Source: CAYMPH01 sp964529415 (GTDB taxonomy: Bacteria; Spirochaetota; UBA4802; UBA5550). Taken from it: a stretch of 64,000 nucleotides of DNA. Below the pieces are notes generated by a model. It had not been told where the DNA came from, searched no databases, and saw nothing but the letters and a program-made list of their open reading frames with translations. Shown here piece by piece: positions 8,243-17,900 of the stretch. A program made the position numbers and the translations under genes. Numbering within the stretch: position 1 is the first letter of the stretch; each line of letters begins with the position of its first letter. The stretch covers positions 62,001 through 126,000 of the forward strand of contig CAZGWD010000009.1 of assembly GCA_964529415.1 (NCBI GenBank), written 5' to 3'.

Positions 8243-11200
8243 ATGTCACCTGAAAAATTCAGCGTTTCAAGGCCTGTAACGGTTCTTATGATTTTTTCTG
8301 CTCTCATTCTTTTCGGTGCAGTTTCAATTCCGAGGATGGAAATAGATCTTCTTCCAATGATCAATTATCCTCAGCTTTCAGTAATCACTCCCTACTCAGG
8401 TGCGTCTCCTGCGGATATTGAATCGCTGATTACAAAACCAATTGAGGAAGCAGTAAACGGGGTTTCCGGAGTTGTAAACGTTAAGTCGGAATCGATTGAA
8501 GGCGCGAGTCTTGTTACAGCGCGCTTTTCCTGGGGAACTGATATTGACATGGCAGCAGTGCGGATCCGCGAGAAGGTTGATATGGTCAGGGGAATACTTC
8601 CTGAGGACTCGGGGAAATCCATAGTTGCGCGATATGATTTGAATTCAGAGCCGGTGATGAGAATCGCAGTTACTGGTGAATCTGCCATAGAAAGTATTAC
8701 TGAAACAATTGAGGCGAGGATTAAGCCCAGGCTTGAAAGGGTTGACGGAGTCGGGAGCGTAAAAATTTCCGGAGGACATTACAGGGAGGTTAAGGTTAAT
8801 ATCGAACCTGTGAAACTTTTTGCGTACAGTACCGGAATCGATGAAATTATAAAAAGAATAAATATTTCAAACTACAGCTATCCTGCAGGTACAGCTGTAA
8901 AGGGGGACAGGGAATATCTGATCAGGACAATAGGGGAATTTTCCAGCCTTAAAGATATTGAGGATACTGTTGTAAAAAGGGACAAACAGGGCAGGCAGGT
9001 ATTTGTCCGCGATGTCGCTGATGTGACTTACGGTTTCAAGGAGAGAACAGGCAGGTCATTTATAAATGGCAAAGAGTGCGTTAATATTTCAATAATCAAG
9101 GAGCCGGGGAAAAACAGCGTAAAGGTTTGCGGGAATATTATTCAGCTTGTTGACGAACTCAATAAAACGTCAAAAGACGGAATGAAATTTGATGTGGTTT
9201 ACAATGGCTCGGAGCTGATTAAAAATTCCATCATCGGAGTAACAACGTCAGCTCTTCAGGGAGCTTTCATTTCATTTTTTATAATTTTGCTGTTTCTGAA
9301 AGATTTAAGAAATTCAATTATTATATCTGTTGTGATTCCAGTTTCAGTAATTATTACTCTGCTGTTTATGTACGCGAAGGGTGTAACTCTGAATATGATG
9401 TCCCTCGGAGGACTTGCACTTGGTATCGGTATGCTCATTGACAATGGAATAATTGTAATAGAAACTGTTCAGCATGAAGCGCTGAAAGGCAAAGGAATAA
9501 TTTATGCGTGCATAGAAAGTGTGAAGCAGGTCAAAACTCCGCTGCTTGCGTCAACTCTTTCGAGCGTGGTAGTTTTTCTGCCTGTTTTTTTTATTAAAGG
9601 AATTGCAGGCGAGTTTTTCTCAGAGCTTGCTTTTGCAGTTTCGGTTTCTCTGATTACTGCTTATATTGTTTCAGTAACTCTTGTTCCATCTATGATTGTT
9701 TTATTTTATAAGGAAACCGGCAAACAGGCAGGCTCAAAATTATTAAATCTGATATGGTTTAAAATTGACAGAAGAATCGCAGAAATTGAAAAAATGTATT
9801 CCATTTTCCTTGGAAAAAATCTCGGTAAATTCAGAAAGTTTCTGCTATTGGGAACAGCATCATTCTTTCTGGGGATTTTTATTTTTATGTTTCTCGGGTT
9901 TTCATTTTTTCCTGAATCGGATGGAAATATTGTATCTGTGCGCATTTCGGCTCCTCCGGGGACTCCGCTTTCAGAAACATCAGACATAGCACTATCAATT
10001 GATAATTTACTCTCTTCTAAAAAGTGGGCAGGGAACAGGCTGATAGAAGCGGGTTTTAACCAGAATGACATTACGCGGTTTTTCGGTAATGAAAAAACAA
10101 TCTATACTGCGGAAATTATAGTCTCATTAAAAAAAGACAGCAGCGTGAATGCAAAGCAGGCTGCTGAAATTATCAGACGGGAAGTTGTGAAAATAAATAA
10201 TGTTAAAATTGAAACTTCTGTTCCTCGCAGGGAACTTGCTTCTATTTCAGAACTTGTTTCATCTGATATTACAGTTGATGTTTTCGGTGAAGATATCAAT
10301 GATCTGAAAAAATCAGCGCAGATTCTGTCTGACGGATTAAAATCATCCGGAAAATTTTCTTCAGTATCACAGATATCTGCTGAGGGAAAACCTGAAATTA
10401 AAATTGATATTGATAAATTGAAAATGGCATCATTCGGTCTTGTGCTGTCTGATGTTGCGGAATCTGTAAGATCGTCTGTTGCAGGAGGCGATGCCGGAGG
10501 TTTCTACGGTTTCGAGAGAAGATGCGATATTCAGGTCAAGTCTTCTCTCGGAAACGGTGAAAATATTTTAAACGATGTTTCATTTAAAAATTCTGAAGGA
10601 AAAATTATTCCGCTTGTTTCATTTGCAGATTTAAAACAACGGACAGGCCTTGTAAAAATTATAAGGAAAGAACAGAAACGATGCGTGCCAGTTGTAATTT
10701 CTGCCGGAGGAGTTTCCTTGTCGCAGATTGAATCAATGCTGCAGAAAATTAAGCTTCCGGAGGGAGTAACAGCTTCCCTCTCTTCAGAAGCAGTTGAAGG
10801 AAACAACTCTCTTAATCAGGTTATGATATTCGCGCTCGTTTCCGTGATTCTGATATATATGATCCTTGCAGCGCAGTTCGAGTCACTCAGGCAGCCTGTT
10901 ATTATAATGCTTTCTGTTCCAATGACAATATCCGGAATTTCTATTGCGCTATTAATTACAGGAAACAGCTTGAATATAATCTCAGGTATGGGAATTATCA
11001 TGCTCGCGGGTCTTGCAGTAAATAACGCGATTCTTCTTTTTGAAAAAATTCAGAAAAACAGGGAAACAGGCATGGAGCTTGAGAAATCAATTCTTAATGC
11101 TTCATCTGACAGATTAAAACCCATTCTTATTTCAACTTTAGTCACTATGATTGATATACTGCCGCTCGCAATCGGACTTCAGGAGGGAGGCGAGATGCAG

Positions 11201-11305
11201 TCTCCTCTTGCGATTGCTGTTGTTGGCGGGCTGATATCATCAACATTTCTTATACTTGTTGTTCTGCCGTCGTATTATTACAGGATGGAATTATCAGTTA
11301 AATGA
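8243..11305 (+). CDS. RND-family efflux permease (HAE1-like), first of tandem pair
   Basis: A 1020-residue inner-membrane proton-driven pump subunit of the AcrB/SwrC type. It starts with the usual cytoplasmic-helix motif SVSRPVTVLMIF, has two large periplasmic loops and 12 predicted membrane spans. TM4 carries GIGMLIDNG, keeping the first of the two proton-relay aspartates (D-N rather than D-D), and TM10 has AVNNAILLFEKI. The domain MILAAQFESLRQPVIIML before TM8-9 is typical. It lies one base after the Ig-like gene and overlaps the second permease by 4 bases, suggesting both are made together. Confidence 0.96.
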   Translation: MSPEKFSVSRPVTVLMIFSALILFGAVSIPRMEIDLLPMINYPQLSVITPYSGASPADIESLITKPIEEAVNGVSGVVNVKSESIEGASLVTARFSWGTDIDMAAVRIREKVDMVRGILPEDSGKSIVARYDLNSEPVMRIAVTGESAIESITETIEARIKPRLERVDGVGSVKISGGHYREVKVNIEPVKLFAYSTGIDEIIKRINISNYSYPAGTAVKGDREYLIRTIGEFSSLKDIEDTVVKRDKQGRQVFVRDVADVTYGFKERTGRSFINGKECVNISIIKEPGKNSVKVCGNIIQLVDELNKTSKDGMKFDVVYNGSELIKNSIIGVTTSALQGAFISFFIILLFLKDLRNSIIISVVIPVSVIITLLFMYAKGVTLNMMSLGGLALGIGMLIDNGIIVIETVQHEALKGKGIIYACIESVKQVKTPLLASTLSSVVVFLPVFFIKGIAGEFFSELAFAVSVSLITAYIVSVTLVPSMIVLFYKETGKQAGSKLLNLIWFKIDRRIAEIEKMYSIFLGKNLGKFRKFLLLGTASFFLGIFIFMFLGFSFFPESDGNIVSVRISAPPGTPLSETSDIALSIDNLLSSKKWAGNRLIEAGFNQNDITRFFGNEKTIYTAEIIVSLKKDSSVNAKQAAEIIRREVVKINNVKIETSVPRRELASISELVSSDITVDVFGEDINDLKKSAQILSDGLKSSGKFSSVSQISAEGKPEIKIDIDKLKMASFGLVLSDVAESVRSSVAGGDAGGFYGFERRCDIQVKSSLGNGENILNDVSFKNSEGKIIPLVSFADLKQRTGLVKIIRKEQKRCVPVVISAGGVSLSQIESMLQKIKLPEGVTASLSSEAVEGNNSLNQVMIFALVSVILIYMILAAQFESLRQPVIIMLSVPMTISGISIALLITGNSLNIISGMGIIMLAGLAVNNAILLFEKIQKNRETGMELEKSILNASSDRLKPILISTLVTMIDILPLAIGLQEGGEMQSPLAIAVVGGLISSTFLILVVLPSYYYRMELSVK

Positions 11306-14300
11306 AAAAATTCATACTGTTGTGCATTGAGAAAAAAATTTCTCTGATCATGGTGCTTGCTTTTTTTTCAGGAATATCCCTGTTTTCTTTGTCAAGAATT
11401 CCCCGGTCATTAATGCCTGATACAGGTTCAAAAAATCTCGCTGTATCAATTAAATATGAAGGCCAGTCACCGCAGAGAATCGAAAGAATTATTACCAATC
11501 CGGTAGAAAATGCCCTAAGCGGAGCTGCAGGCATTAAATTAATTGATTCAGTATCAAAGGAGGGTGAATCAAAAATTTATATATCGTACAACGACAATGC
11601 TGAAATCCGGAGGAAAATTTTTGAAGTCAGGGAAAGGATCGATCCTGTAAAGGCAAATTTCCCAAGGGAAGTACACGAGCCGGAAATTTATGCTGAAGGG
11701 TTGAATGACAGGCCTGTAATGGTTCTTGTTCTTGAAAGCGAAAAATTGAATACAGACCATCTGCGGGAAATTGCGGAAAAGCGCATAAAAAAAATTATTG
11801 AAAGGGTTGATGGTGTTTCAGAGGTCGCAGTGGGCGGCGGCAGTAAAAGGGAAATTTCAGTTTTAGTGCGCGAAGGAAAATTTTACAAAAGGGTATCTAC
11901 CGCGATTCAGACATCCAACATTAGTATTCCATCCGGAGAGATCGGAAATATAAAAAAAAATTCTGTAATGGTTAATGAAAAATTCAGGAATATTGAAGAT
12001 ATTAAATCATTGCCGGTTCAATTAAATAAATCCGGAAAAATTTTAAAGCTGAATGATATAGCTGATGTTTCGGATTACGCAGGATCAAAAGAAGAAATAT
12101 CGCGGATGGACGGAGAGGAAAAAGTTTCTCTTTATGTTATGAAAACTGGTGGAGCAGGAATTATTGAAACTGCAGAAAAATTAAAAAAAGCCTGCTCTGA
12201 TATAAGGGAGAATGGATACAAGATAAGAATAATTCATAACCAGGCAGAAGAAATAAGCAATTCATTGAATAATTTGAGTTCCGGAATTATTTCAGGATCA
12301 ATTTTTGCTGTTATTATAGTTTTTTTATTTCTGAGGTCATACGGAAATACTATTCCAATCGCATCGGCAATTCCTCTTTCCGCAATGGCTGTTTTTATTT
12401 ATATGTACTGGCGCGGGCTTTCATTTAATGTGATGTCTCTTTCAGGGCTTGCGCTTGCTGCAGGCATGGCTGTTGATAACGGCATTGTTGTACTTGAAGC
12501 TATAGGCATTGAAATTAAAAAAAACAACGGAAAAGTCACGGAAGGAATTGTTGCTGAATCTGCTGCTTCAGTATTTAAACCGGTATTTGCATCAACTGCA
12601 ACAACAGTATGCGTTTTTATTCCTGTAGTTTTCTTCAGCGGGGATTCAGGGCGCATGTATGCTGATCTTGCCGGATCAGTAATCGTTTCTTTAACTGCTT
12701 CGCTTTTAATTTCTGTTACAGTCATCCCTGCTGCAGCTTATTATTTCCTGAATAGGAAAAAGAGAAACAGAAACTGCCTGAAATTTACTGAAAAATATTT
12801 AAATCATATATCTGAATTAAAATTTTTTAAAAATTTGTCAGATATTAAAAGTAAAGTTCCGTCTTATGATAATTTTCTTCAATTCATCCATACAAACAGA
12901 TTCAGATATTATATTGTTTTAATAATTTTATGCACACTATCATCAATAATTTTTATTTCAATTGATAGAAAGATAATTGATGCAGGAGGAAGAGAAGAAA
13001 TTCATGCATCGCTTGATATGCCAAGCGGCACAAGTCTTGCCGCAGTATCAAAAATTTCAGGGGCAGTTGAAAAAAAAATCAGAGAAAACTGCTCTGTTTC
13101 CGCTGTAACAGCAAAAATTGAAAAGTGGCGCTCGGAATTTATTATCAAAATCAAAAATGGCAATGATAGAGATAATGTATCCCGTGATTTAAAAATTTCA
13201 GTATCAGGATTGGACCTGAAAAGCGGTTATATTTTTTTTCACGATTCATCAGGCATCTCAGACGGTGAGGCGGATTTCGATATTACAGGTCCGGATATTT
13301 ATAAAGTAAGATCAATTGCTGAAAAATTCTCAAAGGAAATCTCAAATATAAAAGGCGCATCAGAAATTATTTACAGATACAGGGAAGGCAGGCCGGAAAT
13401 CCACGCTGCTATTGACAGACATAGAGCTGCTGCTTCAGGACTTACTTCCGCCGAAGCAGGCGAATTTATAAGAAGCTCATTTTATGGACCCGTGGTTTCA
13501 AAATTTATTACTGCAGGTGAAGTTGATATAAGATGCAGACTTGATATTGAAGGAAAAAGCGCAGTAGACGCAATCCACGATCTGATTATACCGAATGATC
13601 AGGGAAGAGATATTCCTGTCAGAGAAATTGCAGACATAAAGGAAAGCACAGGGATTACAGCCATCTGGCATAAAAATAAGGAGATAAAGGAAAGTATAAC
13701 TGTCAGAATAAAAGGTGCAGATCAGCTTGAATTTTTAAATAAGGTTGAGGATGCAGTAAAGAGGATGTCACTGCCGCAGGGATATTTAATTGAGGCAGGA
13801 GGCAGTTCAGTTAAACTCAGAAAATCCGGATCTGAAATGGCATTCGCTGCAGCAATGGCGCTTCTTCTTGTTTATATGGCTGTGGCTGCAGTGTATGAAT
13901 CGTTTATTATTCCTTTCGTATCGCTCATATCAATACCCTTTTCTGTAATTGGCGTTGCAGCATCTTTATATATCGGCGGCTACAGCGTTGATATTACTGT
14001 TTACATGGGAGCAGTTGTTTTAATCGGAATTACAGTAAATAATTCGATCATTCTTATTGACTCAATGATGGAAATAAAAAAAACGAATTTATCTGCTTCA
14101 GTAAAATCTGCAAAAAGCAGATTACGGCCCATCATGATGACTACACTGACAACAATGTGCGGGCTTGTTCCAATGCTCTTCGGTAATGGCATGTGGAACG
14201 GTTTTGCCGTTACTGTCATTTCCGGACTTCTTGTTTCAACTCTTCTTGTAATTATCACAGTTCCTTTGATTTATAATGATTTGAAAAATTACAGTAAATG

Positions 14301-14316
14301 TTTTAAAAAATCTTGA
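11302..14316 (+). CDS. RND-family efflux permease, second of tandem pair
   Basis: A 1004-residue RND permease, clearly diverged from its upstream neighbour. It has the family layout of 12 spans and two periplasmic loops; TM4 has AAGMAVDNGIVVLEA (D-N again) and TM10 has GITVNNSIILIDSM. The motif AVYESFIIPFVSLISIPFSV precedes the C-terminal spans. A tandem pair of distinct permeases sharing one adaptor resembles MdtB-MdtC, where a heterotrimer forms; a mixed trimer here is inference. It is the last gene of the operon: a separate promoter and hicA follow within 30 bases. Confidence 0.95.
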   Translation: MKKFILLCIEKKISLIMVLAFFSGISLFSLSRIPRSLMPDTGSKNLAVSIKYEGQSPQRIERIITNPVENALSGAAGIKLIDSVSKEGESKIYISYNDNAEIRRKIFEVRERIDPVKANFPREVHEPEIYAEGLNDRPVMVLVLESEKLNTDHLREIAEKRIKKIIERVDGVSEVAVGGGSKREISVLVREGKFYKRVSTAIQTSNISIPSGEIGNIKKNSVMVNEKFRNIEDIKSLPVQLNKSGKILKLNDIADVSDYAGSKEEISRMDGEEKVSLYVMKTGGAGIIETAEKLKKACSDIRENGYKIRIIHNQAEEISNSLNNLSSGIISGSIFAVIIVFLFLRSYGNTIPIASAIPLSAMAVFIYMYWRGLSFNVMSLSGLALAAGMAVDNGIVVLEAIGIEIKKNNGKVTEGIVAESAASVFKPVFASTATTVCVFIPVVFFSGDSGRMYADLAGSVIVSLTASLLISVTVIPAAAYYFLNRKKRNRNCLKFTEKYLNHISELKFFKNLSDIKSKVPSYDNFLQFIHTNRFRYYIVLIILCTLSSIIFISIDRKIIDAGGREEIHASLDMPSGTSLAAVSKISGAVEKKIRENCSVSAVTAKIEKWRSEFIIKIKNGNDRDNVSRDLKISVSGLDLKSGYIFFHDSSGISDGEADFDITGPDIYKVRSIAEKFSKEISNIKGASEIIYRYREGRPEIHAAIDRHRAAASGLTSAEAGEFIRSSFYGPVVSKFITAGEVDIRCRLDIEGKSAVDAIHDLIIPNDQGRDIPVREIADIKESTGITAIWHKNKEIKESITVRIKGADQLEFLNKVEDAVKRMSLPQGYLIEAGGSSVKLRKSGSEMAFAAAMALLLVYMAVAAVYESFIIPFVSLISIPFSVIGVAASLYIGGYSVDITVYMGAVVLIGITVNNSIILIDSMMEIKKTNLSASVKSAKSRLRPIMMTTLTTMCGLVPMLFGNGMWNGFAVTVISGLLVSTLLVIITVPLIYNDLKNYSKCFKKS

Positions 14317-14341
14317 CAATACAGCATATAAGCGGTATATT
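14313..14341 (+). promoter_or_regulatory. Sigma-70 promoter overlapping the hicA start
   Basis: TTGACA (14313-14318), a 17-base spacer and TATATT (14336-14341) match the consensus closely. The predicted start site (about 14347-14349) falls at or just inside the hicA start codon (14345), so this transcript would lack a hicA ribosome-binding site but carry intact hicB. Confidence 0.75.
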
Positions 14342-14344
14342 ATA

Positions 14345-14521
14345 ATGACAGGAAAAAAATTAATTAAATTACTGGTTAATAAAGGGTGGAGACTTGATCG
14401 AATAAGAGGGTCGCATCATATTATGATTAAGGATGATAAAACCATTTCAATTCCTGTACATGGAAACAGTGATTTGCCGATCGGATTGTTGAGTAAATTG
14501 CTTAAGCAAGGAGAAAAATAA
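14345..14521 (+). CDS. hicA: HicA mRNA-interferase toxin
   Basis: A 58-residue protein with the full HicA pattern: N-terminal GKKLIKLLVNKGW helix, RIRGSHHIM strand containing the catalytic histidine, a short KDDKTISIPVHGNSDLP segment and a C-terminal GLLSKLLKQ helix. HicA is a double-stranded-RNA-binding-fold ribonuclease that cleaves mRNA when released from HicB. The stop codon overlaps the hicB ATG (TAATG). No Shine-Dalgarno sequence is visible before its ATG, so translation should be weak. Length is normal for HicA. Confidence 0.93.
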   Translation: MTGKKLIKLLVNKGWRLDRIRGSHHIMIKDDKTISIPVHGNSDLPIGLLSKLLKQGEK

Positions 14522-14943
14522 TGATTTCATTTCCGGCTAAAATAATATGGTCAAAACCTGATAAAAGCTATATCGTAGAATTCCCGGATCTTGCAGGATG
14601 CCTTACATATGGAAATTCTGCAGATGCAGCATTGGAAAATGCCCGTGAGGCATTAACAGGATATCTTGAATCAATTGATTTAAGAAAAATATCTATTCCA
14701 ATTCCATCTAAAATTTCAGGAAAAAATATATTTCAAATATGTCCTGAAAAGCAGGCAGGTTTTGCTTTATGGCTGAAAATAAAAAGAGCTGAGAAAAATT
14801 TAACGCAGAAGGAAGCTGCAAAATTGCTGAGTATTAATTTTCAAAGCTATCAGAAATTTGAAAATCCGAAAAAATCCAATCCTACTTTAAAAACAATTCT
14901 TAAAATTGAGGAAGCCTTTAATGAACAAATTTTAGTTGTTTAA
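14521..14943 (+). CDS. hicB: HicB antitoxin with C-terminal helix-turn-helix
   Basis: A 140-residue antitoxin. Residues 1-60 are the partially degraded RNase-H-like HicB domain (SYIVEFPDLAGCLTYGNS, then ALENAREALTGYLE). Residues about 85-135 form an XRE-type helix-turn-helix (LTQKEAAKLLSINFQSYQKFE) that probably binds the promoter overlapping hicA. An AAGGAG site within the end of hicA serves its ATG. Together with hicA it forms a complete, apparently intact type II toxin-antitoxin pair. Confidence 0.93.
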   Translation: MISFPAKIIWSKPDKSYIVEFPDLAGCLTYGNSADAALENAREALTGYLESIDLRKISIPIPSKISGKNIFQICPEKQAGFALWLKIKRAEKNLTQKEAAKLLSINFQSYQKFENPKKSNPTLKTILKIEEAFNEQILVV

Positions 14944-14960
14944 ATTCAATTTTTTCATGC

Positions 14961-14989
14961 TTGACATCTTCAAAAAATAATTCTTATTT
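14961..14989 (+). promoter_or_regulatory. Candidate promoter for the large TPR/transglutaminase-like gene
   Basis: An exact TTGACA (14961-14966) is followed after 17 bases by TTATTT (14984-14989), a weak -10. The ATG lies at 14996, so the leader would be almost absent. Plausible but not strong. Confidence 0.4.
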
Positions 14990-14995
14990 GAGTTC

Positions 14996-17900
14996 ATGTA
15001 TAAAATAAAAAAAATATTTCTGATATTATTTCTCCTTACTGGAATTTTTTCTCATTTGTCTGCGCAAAATTTCAGTGAAATAAAACCTTATGAAAATGAA
15101 ATACTCCGGTCTTTTCATTCCGGAGAAGATTTTAAACTTTTTAAATCCATTGAAAATTTTCTTTATAAATTTCCTTCGCATCCATTTGCATCTTTATATT
15201 ATCAGGATGTAACAAGGTTTATTGAATCTGAGGGACCGGCAAAAATTGAAACTGTTTTAAAAAAACTTTTATCCGGTTTAGATGCCAAAAAATATCCGCA
15301 GGCTGATACTCACAGGCTTCTTTTAAATCTTGAACTTGAAAAACTTTACTCCAGCTGGGATAACACAAAGTACTTAAACTTTAACAGAACAATACCATGG
15401 GTCCGTAAATGGGAAATAATCGGGCCGTTTAATAAATACGGCGCTGCTGACAGGGATTATACCTTTCTGCCTGAGATAATAACTGATTTCAAATCAGCTT
15501 CGCGGGGTGAAACAGTTATTACAGCCGGAAACGACGGGACTGTAAATTTTTCGCAGTATATGTTTCCTGAATCCGGAGCTGCGTATGCGCGTGTATCATT
15601 TAAAACGGGGAAAACAGTTAAGCTGAGATTTTTTTCTTCCGGAAGATACAAGGTGTTCATAAACGGTTCGGAAGTTTTAAAAAATGACGAATATGTTTCA
15701 AGGAATGTGAGAATTTTAAAAATTTCAGAAACACCTGATGTTTCAGTTATGATTAAATTGATGAGTTTGCCTTCCTGGGAATTCAGAATGCTTGTAACAG
15801 ATGAAAACGATAAACCTATTTCAGTTGAATCAGAGCTTGATAAAACTTATCAGGCAAATTTTAAACATGCTGAAGAAATTGAATATCCCTATTCTATAAT
15901 TAATTCTTCGGATGATGTCGATAAAAACAGATATATCGGGTATCTGTTTGAAAATCTTGCAAGCAGGGAATGTTTTGATTACTATAGAAAGGATTTTAAG
16001 AAATCCGGAAATCTCTATTCCAAAATGTTTTATGCTCTTGCTATGATAGATCACGGCAGTTCCGATATGGGTTCAGCATATTATACAGAAGGGCTTGCGC
16101 TTGTTTCAGAGCTTGCGCGGACTAATCCTGATTTTGCCCCGGCTCAATACAGGAAGTTTGTTAATTTTAAAAACAGCAATTCATCTTCTGCTTATGAAAC
16201 AGGAAAAGAATTACTGAAGCAATTTCCTGATCACTTGTATATAAGATATCAGAATTTAATTTTATTAAGAGAATCCGGTCTTGAGCATGAATTTATTAAA
16301 GCTGCTGCGGATTTTAGAAAGATATTCCCTTATTCTGTGCTGTCTTTAAAAGAAGAAGCGGAATTTTACAGGCACAGAAATACAAAAAAATATACTGCAT
16401 TAACAGAAGAAATTTTAAAATCCCGAAGATCCGGCAAAACACTGAAAAATTTAATAATGCTGCTTGCCTCTTCCGGTGAATATTACAAGGCTGTTGAGAC
16501 AATTTATAAATTTGGTTTTGAAAAGACAATGCAGGATGATCTGATAGATATTCTGATATTAAATAAAGACTATATTCCTGCACGAAGCTTAATCATGAAT
16601 GAAATGATTAAATACAACTTTCCGTCTGCATACTACAGGCTTGGGATGATAGAATTTTTAAAAGGTGAGGATTCATCTCTTTTCTGGCAGAGGATGCTTG
16701 TATTGAATCCCTCCCTGTTTAATACTAAAGATTTTATGGAGTATCTGTCTGAAAAAAAACTGAAGTCACCCCTGCTGAACCCGATTGTATCAGGCAGAAA
16801 AAAAGAATTAACTGATACAAAGGATTTAATTGAAAATAAAACAGGCTATGATTTTGAAAAAGCGGAAAAGGATTGCGGATCATATCCGTCATTAATTTTA
16901 AAACGGTTAAGATTTTTTTATCTGAACCGCGATGGAAGCAGCCGCGCTTTGTGCGAGGATATTGTATACTTAAAAAAACATAGTGCAGTTGCCAGATGGG
17001 GAGAATACAGACTTCCATACTCCGGAAAATTCAAACCTATTCAGGTGAAGGTCATTTCAAAAGACGGCACTGTTTCTGAAGCTTTTACTGTTCAGAAAAC
17101 GGATGGGGCAGTGTATCTGAATATTGCAGATATATCGGAAAAATCAATTCTCCATATTTCATATATAATTGAGGAACCTGTAAAAAGTCCAAGAGGATCG
17201 TTGATGTTTTCAATTCCATTTACAGCTGTCCAGAACTATGACGAACCTGTTTCAGAATTTATTTTTAAAGTTGCAGCTCCTGATGATATAAAAGTAAAAT
17301 TTTATTATAAAGACAAATGGGAAGTTAAGAAAACAACCTCGGATTCAATTGCTGTATATTCCATTGAAGAAAAAAATCTTTCTGCACCTCATAGAGAAAA
17401 TTTTTCCGGCAGCTCTTTTAATATTCTGCCATTCATATCCTTCACTACGATGGAAGGCCATGCGGATTTTTCACAATGGTATATGGGACTTGTCTACGGG
17501 AAAGATAAAATATCTGATTACAATGTTGATCCTGCACTGAAAGGAAATTCAACTGAAGAAACTGTAAAAAAAATTTATGACTTCACATCAAGAAACATTG
17601 AATTTTCTCCCGGATGGATGTATTATCCGGATGCTCCTGATAATACTATATATGGCAGAACCGGTACTGCTGAAAACAGGGTTCTGCTTGCGAAATCCCT
17701 GCTTGAAGCATTCGGCATAAAAGGGTACATTGCTTTTGCGAGAAACAGACTTCTTCCCCAGGTTAATGATTTTTATTCTCCGGAAACTTTTTCAGATATT
17801 CTGCTGTATGTTCCTCTTGATATAAAAAAAGGTTTATGGCTCGATTACAGCAGCTCAGGGCTTCCATGCGGTTTTGTTCGAGGAAGCATTAATGGAACTG

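Noticed and set aside
9706..10071. Minus-strand frame inside the RND permease
   Set aside because: Low-complexity shadow produced by the codon pattern of the real gene on the opposite strand.
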